Of a stretch of 64,000 bases of DNA, positions 56,309 to 64,000 are shown one piece after another; the first letter of the stretch is position 1, and the number at the start of each line of letters is the position of its first letter. Origin of the DNA: Blattabacterium cuenoti (GTDB lineage: Bacteria > Bacteroidota > Bacteroidia > Flavobacteriales > Blattabacteriaceae); the NCBI RefSeq assembly GCF_014252095.1, contig NZ_CP059210.1, positions 124,332 through 188,331 on the forward strand. The letters are read 5' to 3'. A program made the translations under genes and the position numbers. The notes beneath the pieces are model-generated. The model was given only the letters and a program-made list of their open reading frames with translations, was not told the origin of the DNA and did no database searches.

Positions 56309-57163
56309 TTATTTTACATGTTTTTCCGCATGATAAGAAGAACGAACTAATGGTCCGCTTTCTACATATTTAAATCCCATTTTTAATCCAATTTCTTTCA
56401 ATTCTTGAAATTTATCTGGATCAACAAAAAAACGAACTGGAAAGTGTTTTAAAGAAGGTTGCAAATATTGTCCTATAGTTAGGATATCTACTTGAGAATT
56501 TTTAATGTCTTTCAGAGTTTCTAAAACTTCTTCTTCTTTTTCTCCAAGACCCAACATGATTCCCGTTTTTGTACGAATATTTTTATTTTTTTCTTTGATA
56601 TATTGTAAAACTTTAAGACTTCTATCGTATTTAGCTTGAACACGAATTTCTTTTGTTAATCTAGAAACGGTTTCTAAGTTATGAGAAATCACTTCCGGAT
56701 GGGTATCTATAATTTTATTTATTATTTTTTTATTTCCTTGAAAATCAGGAATTAAAGTTTCTATAGTTATATCTGGATTCAGATATCTGGTCATTTGTAT
56801 AGTTTTTACCCATATAGAAGAACCCATATCCTTTAAATCATCTCTATTTACAGAAGTAAGAACAGCATGTTTAATTTCTAATATTTTAATAGATCTAGCT
56901 ACTTTTTCTGGTTCTTCCCAATCTACCTTTTCAGGACGTCCTGTTTTTACTCCACAAAATTTACAAGATCTTGTACAAAGATTTCCCAATATCATGAAAG
57001 TAGCTACTCCTTTCCCCCAACATTCTCCTATATTAGGACAACTTCCACTTTGACATATCGTATTTAATTTGTGTAAATAAACTAAGTTTTGTAACTTCTT
57101 ATAATTTTTTCCTATTGGAATTCTCACTCTTATCCAATTAGGTTTTTTTTGAATTAAGCTCAT
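56309..57163 (-). CDS. lipA: Lipoyl synthase
   Basis: The 284-residue radical-SAM enzyme has the auxiliary-cluster cysteines (CQSGSCPNIGECW), the radical-SAM CxxxCxxC (CTRSCKFC) and a C-terminal RSSYHAEKH with the conserved serine. It inserts sulfur into octanoyl groups of lipoyl carrier domains. It is convergent with the helicase gene and divergent from the Nif3-family gene. Confidence 0.97.
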   Translation of the reverse strand: MSLIQKKPNWIRVRIPIGKNYKKLQNLVYLHKLNTICQSGSCPNIGECWGKGVATFMILGNLCTRSCKFCGVKTGRPEKVDWEEPEKVARSIKILEIKHAVLTSVNRDDLKDMGSSIWVKTIQMTRYLNPDITIETLIPDFQGNKKIINKIIDTHPEVISHNLETVSRLTKEIRVQAKYDRSLKVLQYIKEKNKNIRTKTGIMLGLGEKEEEVLETLKDIKNSQVDILTIGQYLQPSLKHFPVRFFVDPDKFQELKEIGLKMGFKYVESGPLVRSSYHAEKHVK

Positions 57164-57204
57164 GATAGTTTTTAAGGATTCTATTTTTCTCCTATTCTTT
57201 CCTC

Positions 57205-57212
57205 CAAAGATA
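57205..57212 (-). promoter_or_regulatory. Candidate -7 element for lipA
   Basis: The reverse strand has TATCTTTG, an exact TAnnTTTG match, about 42 bases before the lipA ATG. No TTTG lies at the proper distance upstream. Confidence 0.35.
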
Positions 57213-57231
57213 ATAAAATCAATTTTTTTTA

Positions 57232-57239
57232 TAAATTTG
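57232..57239 (+). promoter_or_regulatory. Candidate -7 element for the Nif3-family gene
   Basis: TAAATTTG matches TAnnTTTG and ends 21 bases before the ATG at 57261, which fits a leader of about 15 bases. It is divergent from the lipA box, so both genes appear to start inside this short spacer. Confidence 0.4.
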
Positions 57240-57260
57240 TTTTTTTCTGTGTTTTTTTTT

Positions 57261-58364
57261 ATGGAAGTCTTAGTAAGAGATATTGCTGAAAAATTGGAAG
57301 ATATAGCTCCTGTAGAATATGCAGAATCTTATGACAATATAGGATTAATGGTTGGTTCATATGATCAAAAAGTAAAAAAAATATTGATTACCTTGGATCT
57401 CACGGAAGAAGTTTTTGCAGAGTCTTTAAAGAAAAAATGTAATCTTATAATCTCCTTTCATCCTATTATTTTTAACCCCATTAAAAGCTTAACTGGAGAT
57501 TCTTATTCAGAAAGAGTTTTGATTTCTGCATTAAAGAATAATGTGTCTATTTATGTGATTCACACTAATTTAGATTCGATATGGAAGGGGACTCATTCTT
57601 ATATCTCTAAACTTTTACAATTAACTAAAGAAAAAGTCCTGTTCCCAAAGAAAGGATTTATAAAAAAATTAACCACTTATGTCCCAATTGATTATTCGGA
57701 AAAAGTAAGAAATTCTTTATTTGAGGCTGGGGCTGGAAACATTTCAAATTATAGTCATTGTAGTTATAATTTTGATGGATTAGGGAGTTTTATGGGAAAT
57801 GAAAAAACCAAACCTTTTTTCGGAAAAAAAGGATGTTTTCATATGGAAAAAGAAACTTGTATTAATGTCGTTTTTCCATCTCATAAATTGAATCTAATTA
57901 AAGATGCACTTTTTCAAAATCATCCTTATGAAGAAGTCGCTTACGAGATTTATAATATTGAAAATCACAATCCCTATCTAGGAATAGGAAGAATAGGATA
58001 TTTATTAGAAGAGATGAATGAATATGATTTTCTTTCTTCTTTAAAAAAGAAGATGAATTTATCCTGTATTAGACATTCTCCACTAACAGGAAAAAAAATT
58101 CGAAAAGTTACGATGATAGCAGGTTCAGGTCGCTTTGGAATTGAAAAGGCTATAAAGGAAAAATCCGATGTTTTCATCTCCTCAGATTTCAAATATCATG
58201 ATTTTTTCAAATCAGAAAAAAAAATTTTGATTGTAGATATAGGGCATTATGAATTGGAAAAAAACACGAAAAATTTATTAAAATCTTTTTTAGATAAAAA
58301 TTTTATTCATCTACCTATTTATGAATCAGAAATTCATACAAATCCAGTTCAATATTTTTATTGA
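57261..58364 (+). CDS. Nif3-like dinuclear metal centre protein (DUF34)
   Basis: The start at 57261 (MEVLVRDIAEKLEDIAPVEY) fits the family; the in-frame stretch upstream is hydrophobic, T-rich spacer. The 367-residue product has SYDNIGLMVG, the metal-binding ISFHPIIF and IHTNLDSI, a middle insert domain (CutA-like, about 130-225, with NHPYEEVAYEIY) and C-terminal VDIGHYELE. The three-part arrangement is the long form common in Bacteroidetes. Function is poorly defined; GTP cyclohydrolase I-like and metal-chaperone roles have been suggested. Confidence 0.9.
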   Translation: MEVLVRDIAEKLEDIAPVEYAESYDNIGLMVGSYDQKVKKILITLDLTEEVFAESLKKKCNLIISFHPIIFNPIKSLTGDSYSERVLISALKNNVSIYVIHTNLDSIWKGTHSYISKLLQLTKEKVLFPKKGFIKKLTTYVPIDYSEKVRNSLFEAGAGNISNYSHCSYNFDGLGSFMGNEKTKPFFGKKGCFHMEKETCINVVFPSHKLNLIKDALFQNHPYEEVAYEIYNIENHNPYLGIGRIGYLLEEMNEYDFLSSLKKKMNLSCIRHSPLTGKKIRKVTMIAGSGRFGIEKAIKEKSDVFISSDFKYHDFFKSEKKILIVDIGHYELEKNTKNLLKSFLDKNFIHLPIYESEIHTNPVQYFY

Positions 58365-58372
58365 AAAATATT

Positions 58373-59179
58373 ATGGAAAATAAAATCCAAGAACAAGAAG
58401 TGTTAGGAAGAACCGTAGTAGATAAATTACGGGTATTATATAATCTTCAATTAATCGATTCTCGTATAGATGACATACAAAAATTCCGTAGAAATATCCC
58501 TATAGAACTTATAAGTTTTGAAGAAGAACTAGACAGAATGAAAAAAAAATTGGAGCTTCTTCAGGAAGACATTCATTCTCTAAAAAAGAATCTGGATAAA
58601 AGGAATAAAGAGATTAAATCTTCAGAGATTTTGATAAAAAAATACGAAAAACAAAAGGATAATGTAAAAAATAACAAAGAATTATATTCTCTTGATCAAG
58701 AAATTGATTATCAAAAATTAGAAATTCAATTATCTAAAAAAAGAATTCAAGAAATCAATCTGAACATTCAGAAAAATAAAGAAATATTAGAAAAAAAAGA
58801 AAAGATTTTTCAACATAAAAAAGAACATCTTTTTCATAAAAAAAAAGAATTAAATCAGATTCTTTTAGAGAATGAAAAAGAGGAAAAAATTCTACTAGAA
58901 AAATCTAATTTTTTTTCTAAAAAAGTAGATGATAATTTATTAAAAACTTACAAAAAAATAAGAAATGGAGTGAAAAATGGAGTAGCTGTAGCTCCAGTAC
59001 AAAGAGGAGCTCCATTAGGTTCTTATCTTGCCATTACTCCTCAGAAGTATTCTGAACTGATACAACGTAAGAAACTTTTAATAGATGAACATAGTGGAAG
59101 AATATTAATAGATGCGGAATTAGCTGAAGAAGAGAAGAAAAAATCTTTTGTTTTTTGTTCAAAAAAAAAGAAAAAATAA
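58373..59179 (+). CDS. Coiled-coil hairpin protein, degenerate zinc ribbon (CT398-like)
   Basis: I choose the ATG at 58373 over a TTG at 58361. The 268-residue protein is mostly a charged antiparallel coiled coil (about 20-190). It ends in what is a C4 zinc ribbon in most phyla, but both cysteine pairs are gone: ...RGAPLGSYLAITP and ...IDEHSGRILIDAELAEE. From memory the same substitutions occur across Flavobacteriia. The gene commonly follows the Nif3-family gene in bacteria, as here. Function is unknown. Confidence 0.85.
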   Translation: MENKIQEQEVLGRTVVDKLRVLYNLQLIDSRIDDIQKFRRNIPIELISFEEELDRMKKKLELLQEDIHSLKKNLDKRNKEIKSSEILIKKYEKQKDNVKNNKELYSLDQEIDYQKLEIQLSKKRIQEINLNIQKNKEILEKKEKIFQHKKEHLFHKKKELNQILLENEKEEKILLEKSNFFSKKVDDNLLKTYKKIRNGVKNGVAVAPVQRGAPLGSYLAITPQKYSELIQRKKLLIDEHSGRILIDAELAEEEKKKSFVFCSKKKKK

Positions 59180-59201
59180 CCTTATATAATAGAAAATAAT
59201 T

Positions 59202-59756
59202 ATGGTACGTACTTATTCTTCTGATGAAATTAAAATAAAAATAAAAAATTTTGAATTATTAGAAACGGTTTCAGGAAAGAATAAATTTCTTCAAGATTTT
59301 TTTTCCGATAAGGCGACTGTAATTATGTTTATTTGCAATCATTGTCCATATGTGAAACATATTAATACAGAATTGGTCCGTTTAGCTAATGATTATCTCC
59401 ATAAAGGAGTTTTCTTTTTAGCCATCAATTCTAATGATATAGAAAAATATCCAGAAGATTCTCCGGAAAATATGAAAAAAATCTCTCATCAATTAGGTTA
59501 TCCTTTTCCTTATTTTTTTGATGAAAAACAAGAAGTAGCTAAGTATTATGGAGCTCAATGCACTCCAGAATTTTTTATATTTAACGGGGTAGGAGATTTA
59601 TGTTATCATGGACAATTAGATGATTCTAGACCAGAAAATGGAATCCCCGTTACAGGATACGATGTAAGAAAAGTATTAGAAGGACTTTTAAAAGGAATAG
59701 AAACATCTCTAACTACAAAACCTAGTTATGGATGTAATATCAAATGGAAAATATAA
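59202..59756 (+). CDS. Thioredoxin-like (redoxin) family protein
   Basis: The 184-residue protein has a thioredoxin fold with a CNHC motif (MFICNHCPYVKHINTEL) in place of CxPC-type sites, and a later cis-proline region (GAQCTPEFFIF). It matches a small family of cytosolic redoxins (AhpC/TSA-like) widespread in Bacteroidetes. There is no signal peptide. It may reduce peroxides or serve as a general disulfide reductase; the substrate is not predictable. It is convergent with the DHH gene with a 17-base overlap. Confidence 0.88.
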   Translation: MVRTYSSDEIKIKIKNFELLETVSGKNKFLQDFFSDKATVIMFICNHCPYVKHINTELVRLANDYLHKGVFFLAINSNDIEKYPEDSPENMKKISHQLGYPFPYFFDEKQEVAKYYGAQCTPEFFIFNGVGDLCYHGQLDDSRPENGIPVTGYDVRKVLEGLLKGIETSLTTKPSYGCNIKWKI

Positions 59757-60762
59757 GATGTTTATGATAATTAGGAATAATACTTAAAAAATAATCGATA
59801 GAGTCTGAAAGACTTTTTTCTAAAAGTCCTCCTGCCGCATTTTTATGTCCACCTCCTCCAAAATGTTTTCTAGCAAAAATATTAACATCGAAATTTCCTC
59901 TGGAACGAAAAGAAATTCTAATAGGAGATTTTTCTTTTTCCTCAAAAAAGAAAACGGAAAAAACTATGTTTTTTATGTATAAGCCATAGCTAATGATACC
60001 CTCTGTATCTCCATGATTATATGGATAATAATTTATATCAGAAGCCTTAATACTTGTATAAGCTGTCCGATATTTTTTTATCACTTTTAATTTTTCCAAA
60101 GCTTTAGACAAAAGTTTTAATTTATTTTCGCTATATCTTTCCTGTAAATGATTATATATTTTTTCAATATCAATTCCCTTTTCTATTAATTGACCTGCAA
60201 TAAAATGAGTTTCTGATGTTACAGAAGGAAAACGAAAAAAACCAGTGTCCGTCATCAATCCAACATATAAACATGTAGCTATATTTTTATCAATTTTATC
60301 CAAATTTTTCATATTAGATATCAATCTAAATACTAAAATACTAGTAGCTGAAACCGTAGGATCTGAAAACATAAAATCAAAATAAAAAGGAGAAGGGGAT
60401 GGATGATGATCTATTAATATTTTTTTTGCTTGAGAATCTGTAAAAAATTTCCGAAAGATCTTTATCCTTGATAAATTATTAAAATCTATAAAAAAAATGT
60501 AATCTGAATCGACAATCTTTTTTTTTACCAAAAATTGAGTCTTTTCAGAGAAAATAAGAATTTCCTCACTTCCAGGAAGCCATTTAAAAAATTCAGAATA
60601 TTCTGTAGGAGATATTAAATCTACATCATGTTTAAGTTTTCTCAAATAAAATAAAAGTGCTAAAGAGGAACCTAAAGCATCTCCATCTGGATTAGTATGT
60701 GGGACTAATACTATTTTTTTTTTCTCATTTTCGTTAATGAAAGAAAATAACATATAATTCAT
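59740..60762 (-). CDS. nrnA: DHH family phosphoesterase (NrnA-like)
   Basis: The 340-residue protein has motif I (LVPHTNPDGDALGSSLAL), the DHH motif (ILIDHHPSPS), a DTGFFRFPSVT segment and the DHHA1 glycine-rich FGGGGHKNAAGG. These define NrnA-type enzymes that degrade nanoRNA and, in some species, 3'-phosphoadenosine phosphate. It overlaps the upstream CCA/poly(A) polymerase gene by four bases, so the two are coupled. Confidence 0.92.
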   Translation of the reverse strand: MNYMLFSFINENEKKKIVLVPHTNPDGDALGSSLALLFYLRKLKHDVDLISPTEYSEFFKWLPGSEEILIFSEKTQFLVKKKIVDSDYIFFIDFNNLSRIKIFRKFFTDSQAKKILIDHHPSPSPFYFDFMFSDPTVSATSILVFRLISNMKNLDKIDKNIATCLYVGLMTDTGFFRFPSVTSETHFIAGQLIEKGIDIEKIYNHLQERYSENKLKLLSKALEKLKVIKKYRTAYTSIKASDINYYPYNHGDTEGIISYGLYIKNIVFSVFFFEEKEKSPIRISFRSRGNFDVNIFARKHFGGGGHKNAAGGLLEKSLSDSIDYFLSIIPNYHKHLIFSI

Positions 60763-62180
60763 GATTTTTTTTTCAATCCTAATTCTTCTCCTTTTTTTAA
60801 CATAAGAAAATAAGCAGAATGAAATTCATTGGATATTCTTCCTTCAAAAATAGATTCCTTAATAAAATTTTTTATGACTCCTATTTTTTTACAGGGAGCG
60901 ATATGAAAAGCATTCATGATATCGTTTCCTGATATAGGAGATTTCCAGTTTTGAATCCGATCTCTTTCTTCTAGTTTTTTAATCCTTTCTAGGAGAAGAA
61001 ATAAATTATTTATATATCGATTTTTTTTTTCTAAATTTTTCGTAGTAATATCCGCTATACATAGTTTGATTAAATCTTCAATATCTTTTCCCATGTCAAA
61101 TAACAATCTACGGATGGCGGAATCACCAGTGTTATCTCCTATTAACGCAACAGGTTTATAACTATTTTGTATCATTTTTTTTACATATCTCATAGGTTCT
61201 CCTTTTGGCAATTTCAAACGTTGAAATATTTTTGGAACCATTTTAGATCCTACTAATTCATGTGCATGAAAAGACCAACCTATTTTTGGTAAAAATTTTT
61301 TAGTATAGGCCTTTCCTATATCATGAAGCAATGCTACCCATTTTAACCAAATAGAATTACTTTCTTCTTGACTAATATTATCTACTACTTGCAAAGTATG
61401 ATAAAAATTATCTTTATGCTTATATCCGTTTTTTTCTTCTATTCCTTGCAATAAAGTTAATTCCGGTAATATAATTGATAATAATCCAGATTTATACAAT
61501 AAAAGTAATCCGATAGAAGGTTTTTTAGATAAAAGAATCTTATTGAATTCTTCTATAATTCTTTCCATAGAAACAATATTTATTCTTTTTCTATTTCTTT
61601 GAATAGATTGAAATGAAGATTTTTCAATAAAAAATTGAAGTTGAGTAGCCAATCGAATAGCTCGCATCATTCGCAATGGATCATCAGAATAAGTAACATC
61701 TGAATTTAATGGAGTTCTTAATGTTTTTCTTTCTAAATCTGATAATCCTCCAAATGGATCGATTAATTCTCCGTAATTTCTTTCGTTCAAACTAATGGCT
61801 AAAGTATTAATTGTAAAATCTCTCCTATTTTGATCATCTTGCAAGGTCCCGATCTCTATGATCGGTTTTCTACTGTATAAATAATATGATTCTTTTCTAG
61901 ATCCTACGAATTCTATTTTTTGATTTTTATACTCTAACATAGCGGTCCCAAAACGTTTAAATATATTTATTCTAGGAGTGGGGTGAATGTGTTTAGAGAC
62001 TTCTTTGGCTAATCTAATCCCTTCTCCTATAGTTAGAATATCCAAATCTTTATAGATTCTTTGACCAAGTAAAAAATCCCGAACATAACCTCCTACTACA
62101 TAACAATCTTGTTGTATTCTTTTAGCAGAAAGACTAATAATACGAAATATATTTCTATGAATAGCAGAAAATAACTTCAT
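60759..62180 (-). CDS. cca: CCA tRNA nucleotidyltransferase / poly(A) polymerase family
   Basis: The 473-residue protein has the class II nucleotidyltransferase core (YVVGGYVRDFLLGQRIYKDL, DLDILTIG), RRDFTINTLAISLNER, DPLRMMRAIRLATQL, and an HD domain (LHDIGKAYTKK, FHAHELVGS). No tRNA in this window encodes CCA, so a CCA-adding enzyme is needed, and this is the natural candidate. Poly(A) polymerase activity cannot be excluded from sequence alone. Confidence 0.92.
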   Translation of the reverse strand: MKLFSAIHRNIFRIISLSAKRIQQDCYVVGGYVRDFLLGQRIYKDLDILTIGEGIRLAKEVSKHIHPTPRINIFKRFGTAMLEYKNQKIEFVGSRKESYYLYSRKPIIEIGTLQDDQNRRDFTINTLAISLNERNYGELIDPFGGLSDLERKTLRTPLNSDVTYSDDPLRMMRAIRLATQLQFFIEKSSFQSIQRNRKRINIVSMERIIEEFNKILLSKKPSIGLLLLYKSGLLSIILPELTLLQGIEEKNGYKHKDNFYHTLQVVDNISQEESNSIWLKWVALLHDIGKAYTKKFLPKIGWSFHAHELVGSKMVPKIFQRLKLPKGEPMRYVKKMIQNSYKPVALIGDNTGDSAIRRLLFDMGKDIEDLIKLCIADITTKNLEKKNRYINNLFLLLERIKKLEERDRIQNWKSPISGNDIMNAFHIAPCKKIGVIKNFIKESIFEGRISNEFHSAYFLMLKKGEELGLKKKS

Positions 62181-62186
62181 GGAAGT

Positions 62187-62765
62187 TTACATACGTAATA
62201 TTTTCACTTTATTTGAAACAATTTTTAGTATAGAAGAACTACTAAAACTAGATATCTCTTTTCTACGGAAGTTGACCGCATAATCGATTTTATTTAAAAT
62301 AGAAGGACTGATTTCACAAAATGATTTAGGAGTAGGAAATCCTGATAAATTAGCAGAAGTAGATATGATGGGTCTATCTAGATTTTGAATTAAACGAGAA
62401 CAAAAAGGATCCATCGTTAAACGTATAGCTAAAGTATTATCTTTAGCTTTTGGATTTAATTTAGAAACTATTTTTCTAGGATTGTCGTATACTATAGTGA
62501 TAGGTTTTTTTCTATGATTTTCCTGAAGTATTTTTTTTACGAAAAACGGGATATCTTCTACTAATTCGCATAAACGATCCATGCTTTCTACTAAAAAAAT
62601 CATAGATTTCGAAAAACTTCTATTCTTTATTTTATATATTTTTTCTATAGCTTTTATATTAAATGCATCACAACCTAAACCCCATACAGTATCTGTAGGA
62701 TATAATAAACTTCTTCCTTTTTTTAATATTTTTACACTTTTTTCTATTTCTTCGTAAAAAGACAT
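62187..62765 (-). CDS. tsaC: L-threonylcarbamoyladenylate synthase
   Basis: The 192-residue protein has the YrdC-domain motifs LLYPTDTVWGLGCDAFN, KNRSFSKSMIFLVES and PIISTSANLSGFPTP. It makes threonylcarbamoyl-AMP for the t6A37 modification of ANN-decoding tRNAs. It uses threonine, made by the thr operon here. It lies between dapD and the CCA gene with short spacers, all on the minus strand. Confidence 0.95.
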   Translation of the reverse strand: MSFYEEIEKSVKILKKGRSLLYPTDTVWGLGCDAFNIKAIEKIYKIKNRSFSKSMIFLVESMDRLCELVEDIPFFVKKILQENHRKKPITIVYDNPRKIVSKLNPKAKDNTLAIRLTMDPFCSRLIQNLDRPIISTSANLSGFPTPKSFCEISPSILNKIDYAVNFRRKEISSFSSSSILKIVSNKVKILRM

Positions 62766-62771
62766 GAAAAA

Positions 62772-63596
62772 TTACAAAACAATGTTATGAGTTCTCAAGG
62801 CTTCATTTAAAGAGGTTTTTTTATTTGTGCTATCTTTTCTTTTCCCTATAATAAGAGCACATGGAACCTGATAGATTCCTGAAGGAAATTTTTTTGGAAA
62901 AGCCCCAGGAATGACTACAGAAGATTTAGGAATGTAACCTCTCCTCTCCATAGGTTTTTCTTTTGTAACATCAAATATTTTAGTAGTAGCGGTTAAAACT
63001 ACATTAGCTCCTAACACAGCTTCTCTCTCTATACAAACTCCTTCGACTAAAATACATCTAGATCCAATAAAAACATCGTCTTCAATAATCACTGGAGAAG
63101 CTTGTATAGGTTCTAAAACTCCTCCTATTCCAACTCCACCACTGATATGCACTCCACTTCCGACTTGAGCACAACTCCCTACTGTTGCCCAAGTATCTAC
63201 CATCGTTTTTTCTCCTATATAAGCTCCTATATTTACGTAAGAAGGCATAAGAACTACCCCATGAGAAATATAAGATCCATAACGCGCTACAGCAGGGGGG
63301 ACCACCCGAATTCCTTTCTCTTTAAATTTATTCTTGATCGGAATTTTGTCATAAAATTCTAATGGACCTAATTCAATCAAATTCATCTTTTTAATGGAAA
63401 AATACATGATTATAGCCTGTTTTATCCATTCATGAACCCTCCATTTTCCATTTAATAACTCTGAAACTCTTATAGATCCTTTTTCTAAAAGATCCATAAC
63501 ATGAATCACGAATTTATTTATATTACTATCTGTAGACCATACGGTTTTATTTTTCCAAGCCCTTTCTATCTCTAATTTAAGCTGATCTATTTTCAT
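62772..63596 (-). CDS. dapD: Tetrahydrodipicolinate N-succinyltransferase
   Basis: The 274-residue protein has a left-handed beta-helix of hexapeptide repeats (about 100-230; RYGSYISHGVVLMPSYVNIG, VGSCAQVGSGVHISGGVGIG) and the DapD N-terminal helical domain. It succinylates tetrahydrodipicolinate in the diaminopimelate pathway to lysine and peptidoglycan. It is the first gene of a minus-strand set dapD-tsaC-cca-nrnA with spacers under ten bases. Confidence 0.97.
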   Translation of the reverse strand: MKIDQLKLEIERAWKNKTVWSTDSNINKFVIHVMDLLEKGSIRVSELLNGKWRVHEWIKQAIIMYFSIKKMNLIELGPLEFYDKIPIKNKFKEKGIRVVPPAVARYGSYISHGVVLMPSYVNIGAYIGEKTMVDTWATVGSCAQVGSGVHISGGVGIGGVLEPIQASPVIIEDDVFIGSRCILVEGVCIEREAVLGANVVLTATTKIFDVTKEKPMERRGYIPKSSVVIPGAFPKKFPSGIYQVPCALIIGKRKDSTNKKTSLNEALRTHNIVL

Positions 63597-63623
63597 AAAA
63601 TCCTACAAGAAATATTTCAAAAA

Positions 63624-63655
63624 CAAAATTAGTAAAAATAAAATAAGATAACAAG
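63624..63655 (-). promoter_or_regulatory. Candidate promoter for dapD-tsaC-cca-nrnA
   Basis: The reverse strand has CTTG (63652-63655), 20 bases, then TAATTTTG (63624-63631), close to the TTTG/TAnnTTTG consensus with correct spacing. The dapD ATG follows about 28 bases after the -7 box. Confidence 0.45.
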
Positions 63656-63657
63656 TA

Positions 63658-63665
63658 TATATTTG
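63658..63665 (+). promoter_or_regulatory. Candidate -7 element for ruvX
   Basis: TATATTTG matches TAnnTTTG and ends 19 bases before the ruvX ATG. No TTTG lies at the usual distance upstream. It is back to back with the dapD promoter. Confidence 0.35.
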
Positions 63666-63684
63666 TTATATTTTTAAAATAAGA

Positions 63685-64000
63685 ATGACAAGAATATTGG
63701 GAATAGATTATGGAAAAGTAATAACGGGTTTATCTATAACAGACCCTTTACAAAAATTTGCATTTGGACTAAATGCTATTCCAACTAAAAATTTAATGAG
63801 TTTTTTAGCTATCCTTATAGCTGAAGAATCGATAAAAAACATTGTTATAGGATTACCAAAAACTTTAAACAACCAAAATGCTTTAATAGAAAAATCTATT
63901 CAGAATTTTATTTCTAAATTTCATAAAAAAAATCCTCAAATTAGAATAGAACGAATAGATGAACGTTTTACATCTAAAATGGCTTTTTATACTATGATAG
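63685..64000 (+). CDS. ruvX: RuvX/YqgF Holliday junction resolvase-like protein, N-terminal part
   Basis: The frame opens MTRILGIDYGKVITGLSITD, the RNase H-like first strand with the catalytic Asp of the YqgF family, and continues IVIGLPKTLNNQ and RIERIDERFTSKMA, the later family motifs. About 105 codons are visible before the window ends; the family is about 130-140 residues. The YqgF family has been linked to both Holliday junction resolution and pre-16S rRNA maturation. Confidence 0.93.
   Translation, partial: MTRILGIDYGKVITGLSITDPLQKFAFGLNAIPTKNLMSFLAILIAEESIKNIVIGLPKTLNNQNALIEKSIQNFISKFHKKNPQIRIERIDERFTSKMAFYTMI

Noticed and set aside
57162..57260. N-terminal hydrophobic extension of the Nif3-family protein as a signal peptide
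   Set aside because: The extension is T-rich spacer that contains both promoter candidates; the family is cytosolic and starts at MEVLVRDIAEKL.

Overview
The window is strongly AT-rich, tightly packed bacterial DNA. Three things together point to Blattabacterium, the flavobacterial endosymbiont of cockroaches: flavobacterial-style proteins (Rho with a long Lys/Ser/Asn-rich insert, L32 and AccD without zinc-ribbon cysteines, a DUF4293 protein beside rho), TAnnTTTG-type promoters, and a reduced gene set that keeps a fused urease gamma/beta gene plus ureC. The genus is an inference from gene content; the Bacteroidetes assignment is firm. I see no phage, insertion sequence, CRISPR array, toxin-antitoxin pair or defence island.

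Layout. 1-2.8 kb: rpmG (cut by the window edge) and rpmB, then yebC running into the RNase P RNA gene, tRNA-Ser(GGA), rmuC and initiator tRNA-Met. 2.8-10.6 kb: rho, a DUF4293 membrane protein, prfA, the rpmF-accB-accC group, proS and pyrD. 10.7-17.1 kb: a fused pyrE-pyrF gene, marC, a frameshifted rnpA, fbp, plsC, a frameshifted rnhA, a SpoU/TrmH-type methyltransferase, a dCMP deaminase and tRNA-Leu(CAA). 17.1-24.6 kb: ureC and fused ureAB, divergent from the threonine operon thrA-thrB-thrC. 24.6-35.9 kb: thyA, prs-rplY-tadA, dedA, a tiny membrane ORF, aroB, gyrA, ctpA, surE, ruvB. 35.9-51.2 kb: one continuous plus-strand purine cluster, purA-B-L-E-C-F-M-N-H-D-guaA. 51.2-64 kb: accD, fbaA, a 665-base decayed stretch, a UvrD/RecB-like helicase with a short C terminus, lipA, a Nif3-family gene, a coiled-coil protein, a thioredoxin-like protein, a DHH phosphoesterase, a CCA/poly(A) polymerase, tsaC, dapD and the start of ruvX.

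How the genes fit together. Urease releases ammonia and CO2 from urea. The thr, aroB, dapD, pur, pyr, thyA and guaA genes supply amino acids and nucleotides, as expected of a nutritional symbiont that recycles host nitrogen. prs feeds PRPP to both purine and pyrimidine pathways. With purF, D, N, L, M, E, C, B and H the IMP pathway is complete except for a separate purK, which is not here; purA/purB lead to AMP and guaA performs the last GMP step.

The most interesting points are these. (1) Two RNA-metabolism genes, rnpA and rnhA, are each broken at a run of exactly ten A (coding strand), which suggests slippage rescue or assembly error. (2) The last three UMP steps are a divergent pair made of a URA1-like class 1A PyrD and a fused OPRT-ODC resembling eukaryotic UMP synthase; purB also looks like the animal adenylosuccinate lyase type. 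(3) Structural RNA genes overlap upstream coding sequences (yebC/rnpB and dCMP deaminase/tRNA-Leu). (4) A decayed stretch next to fbaA may contain the remnant of an Omp85/TamL-like gene. I did not find a convincing wholly new system.
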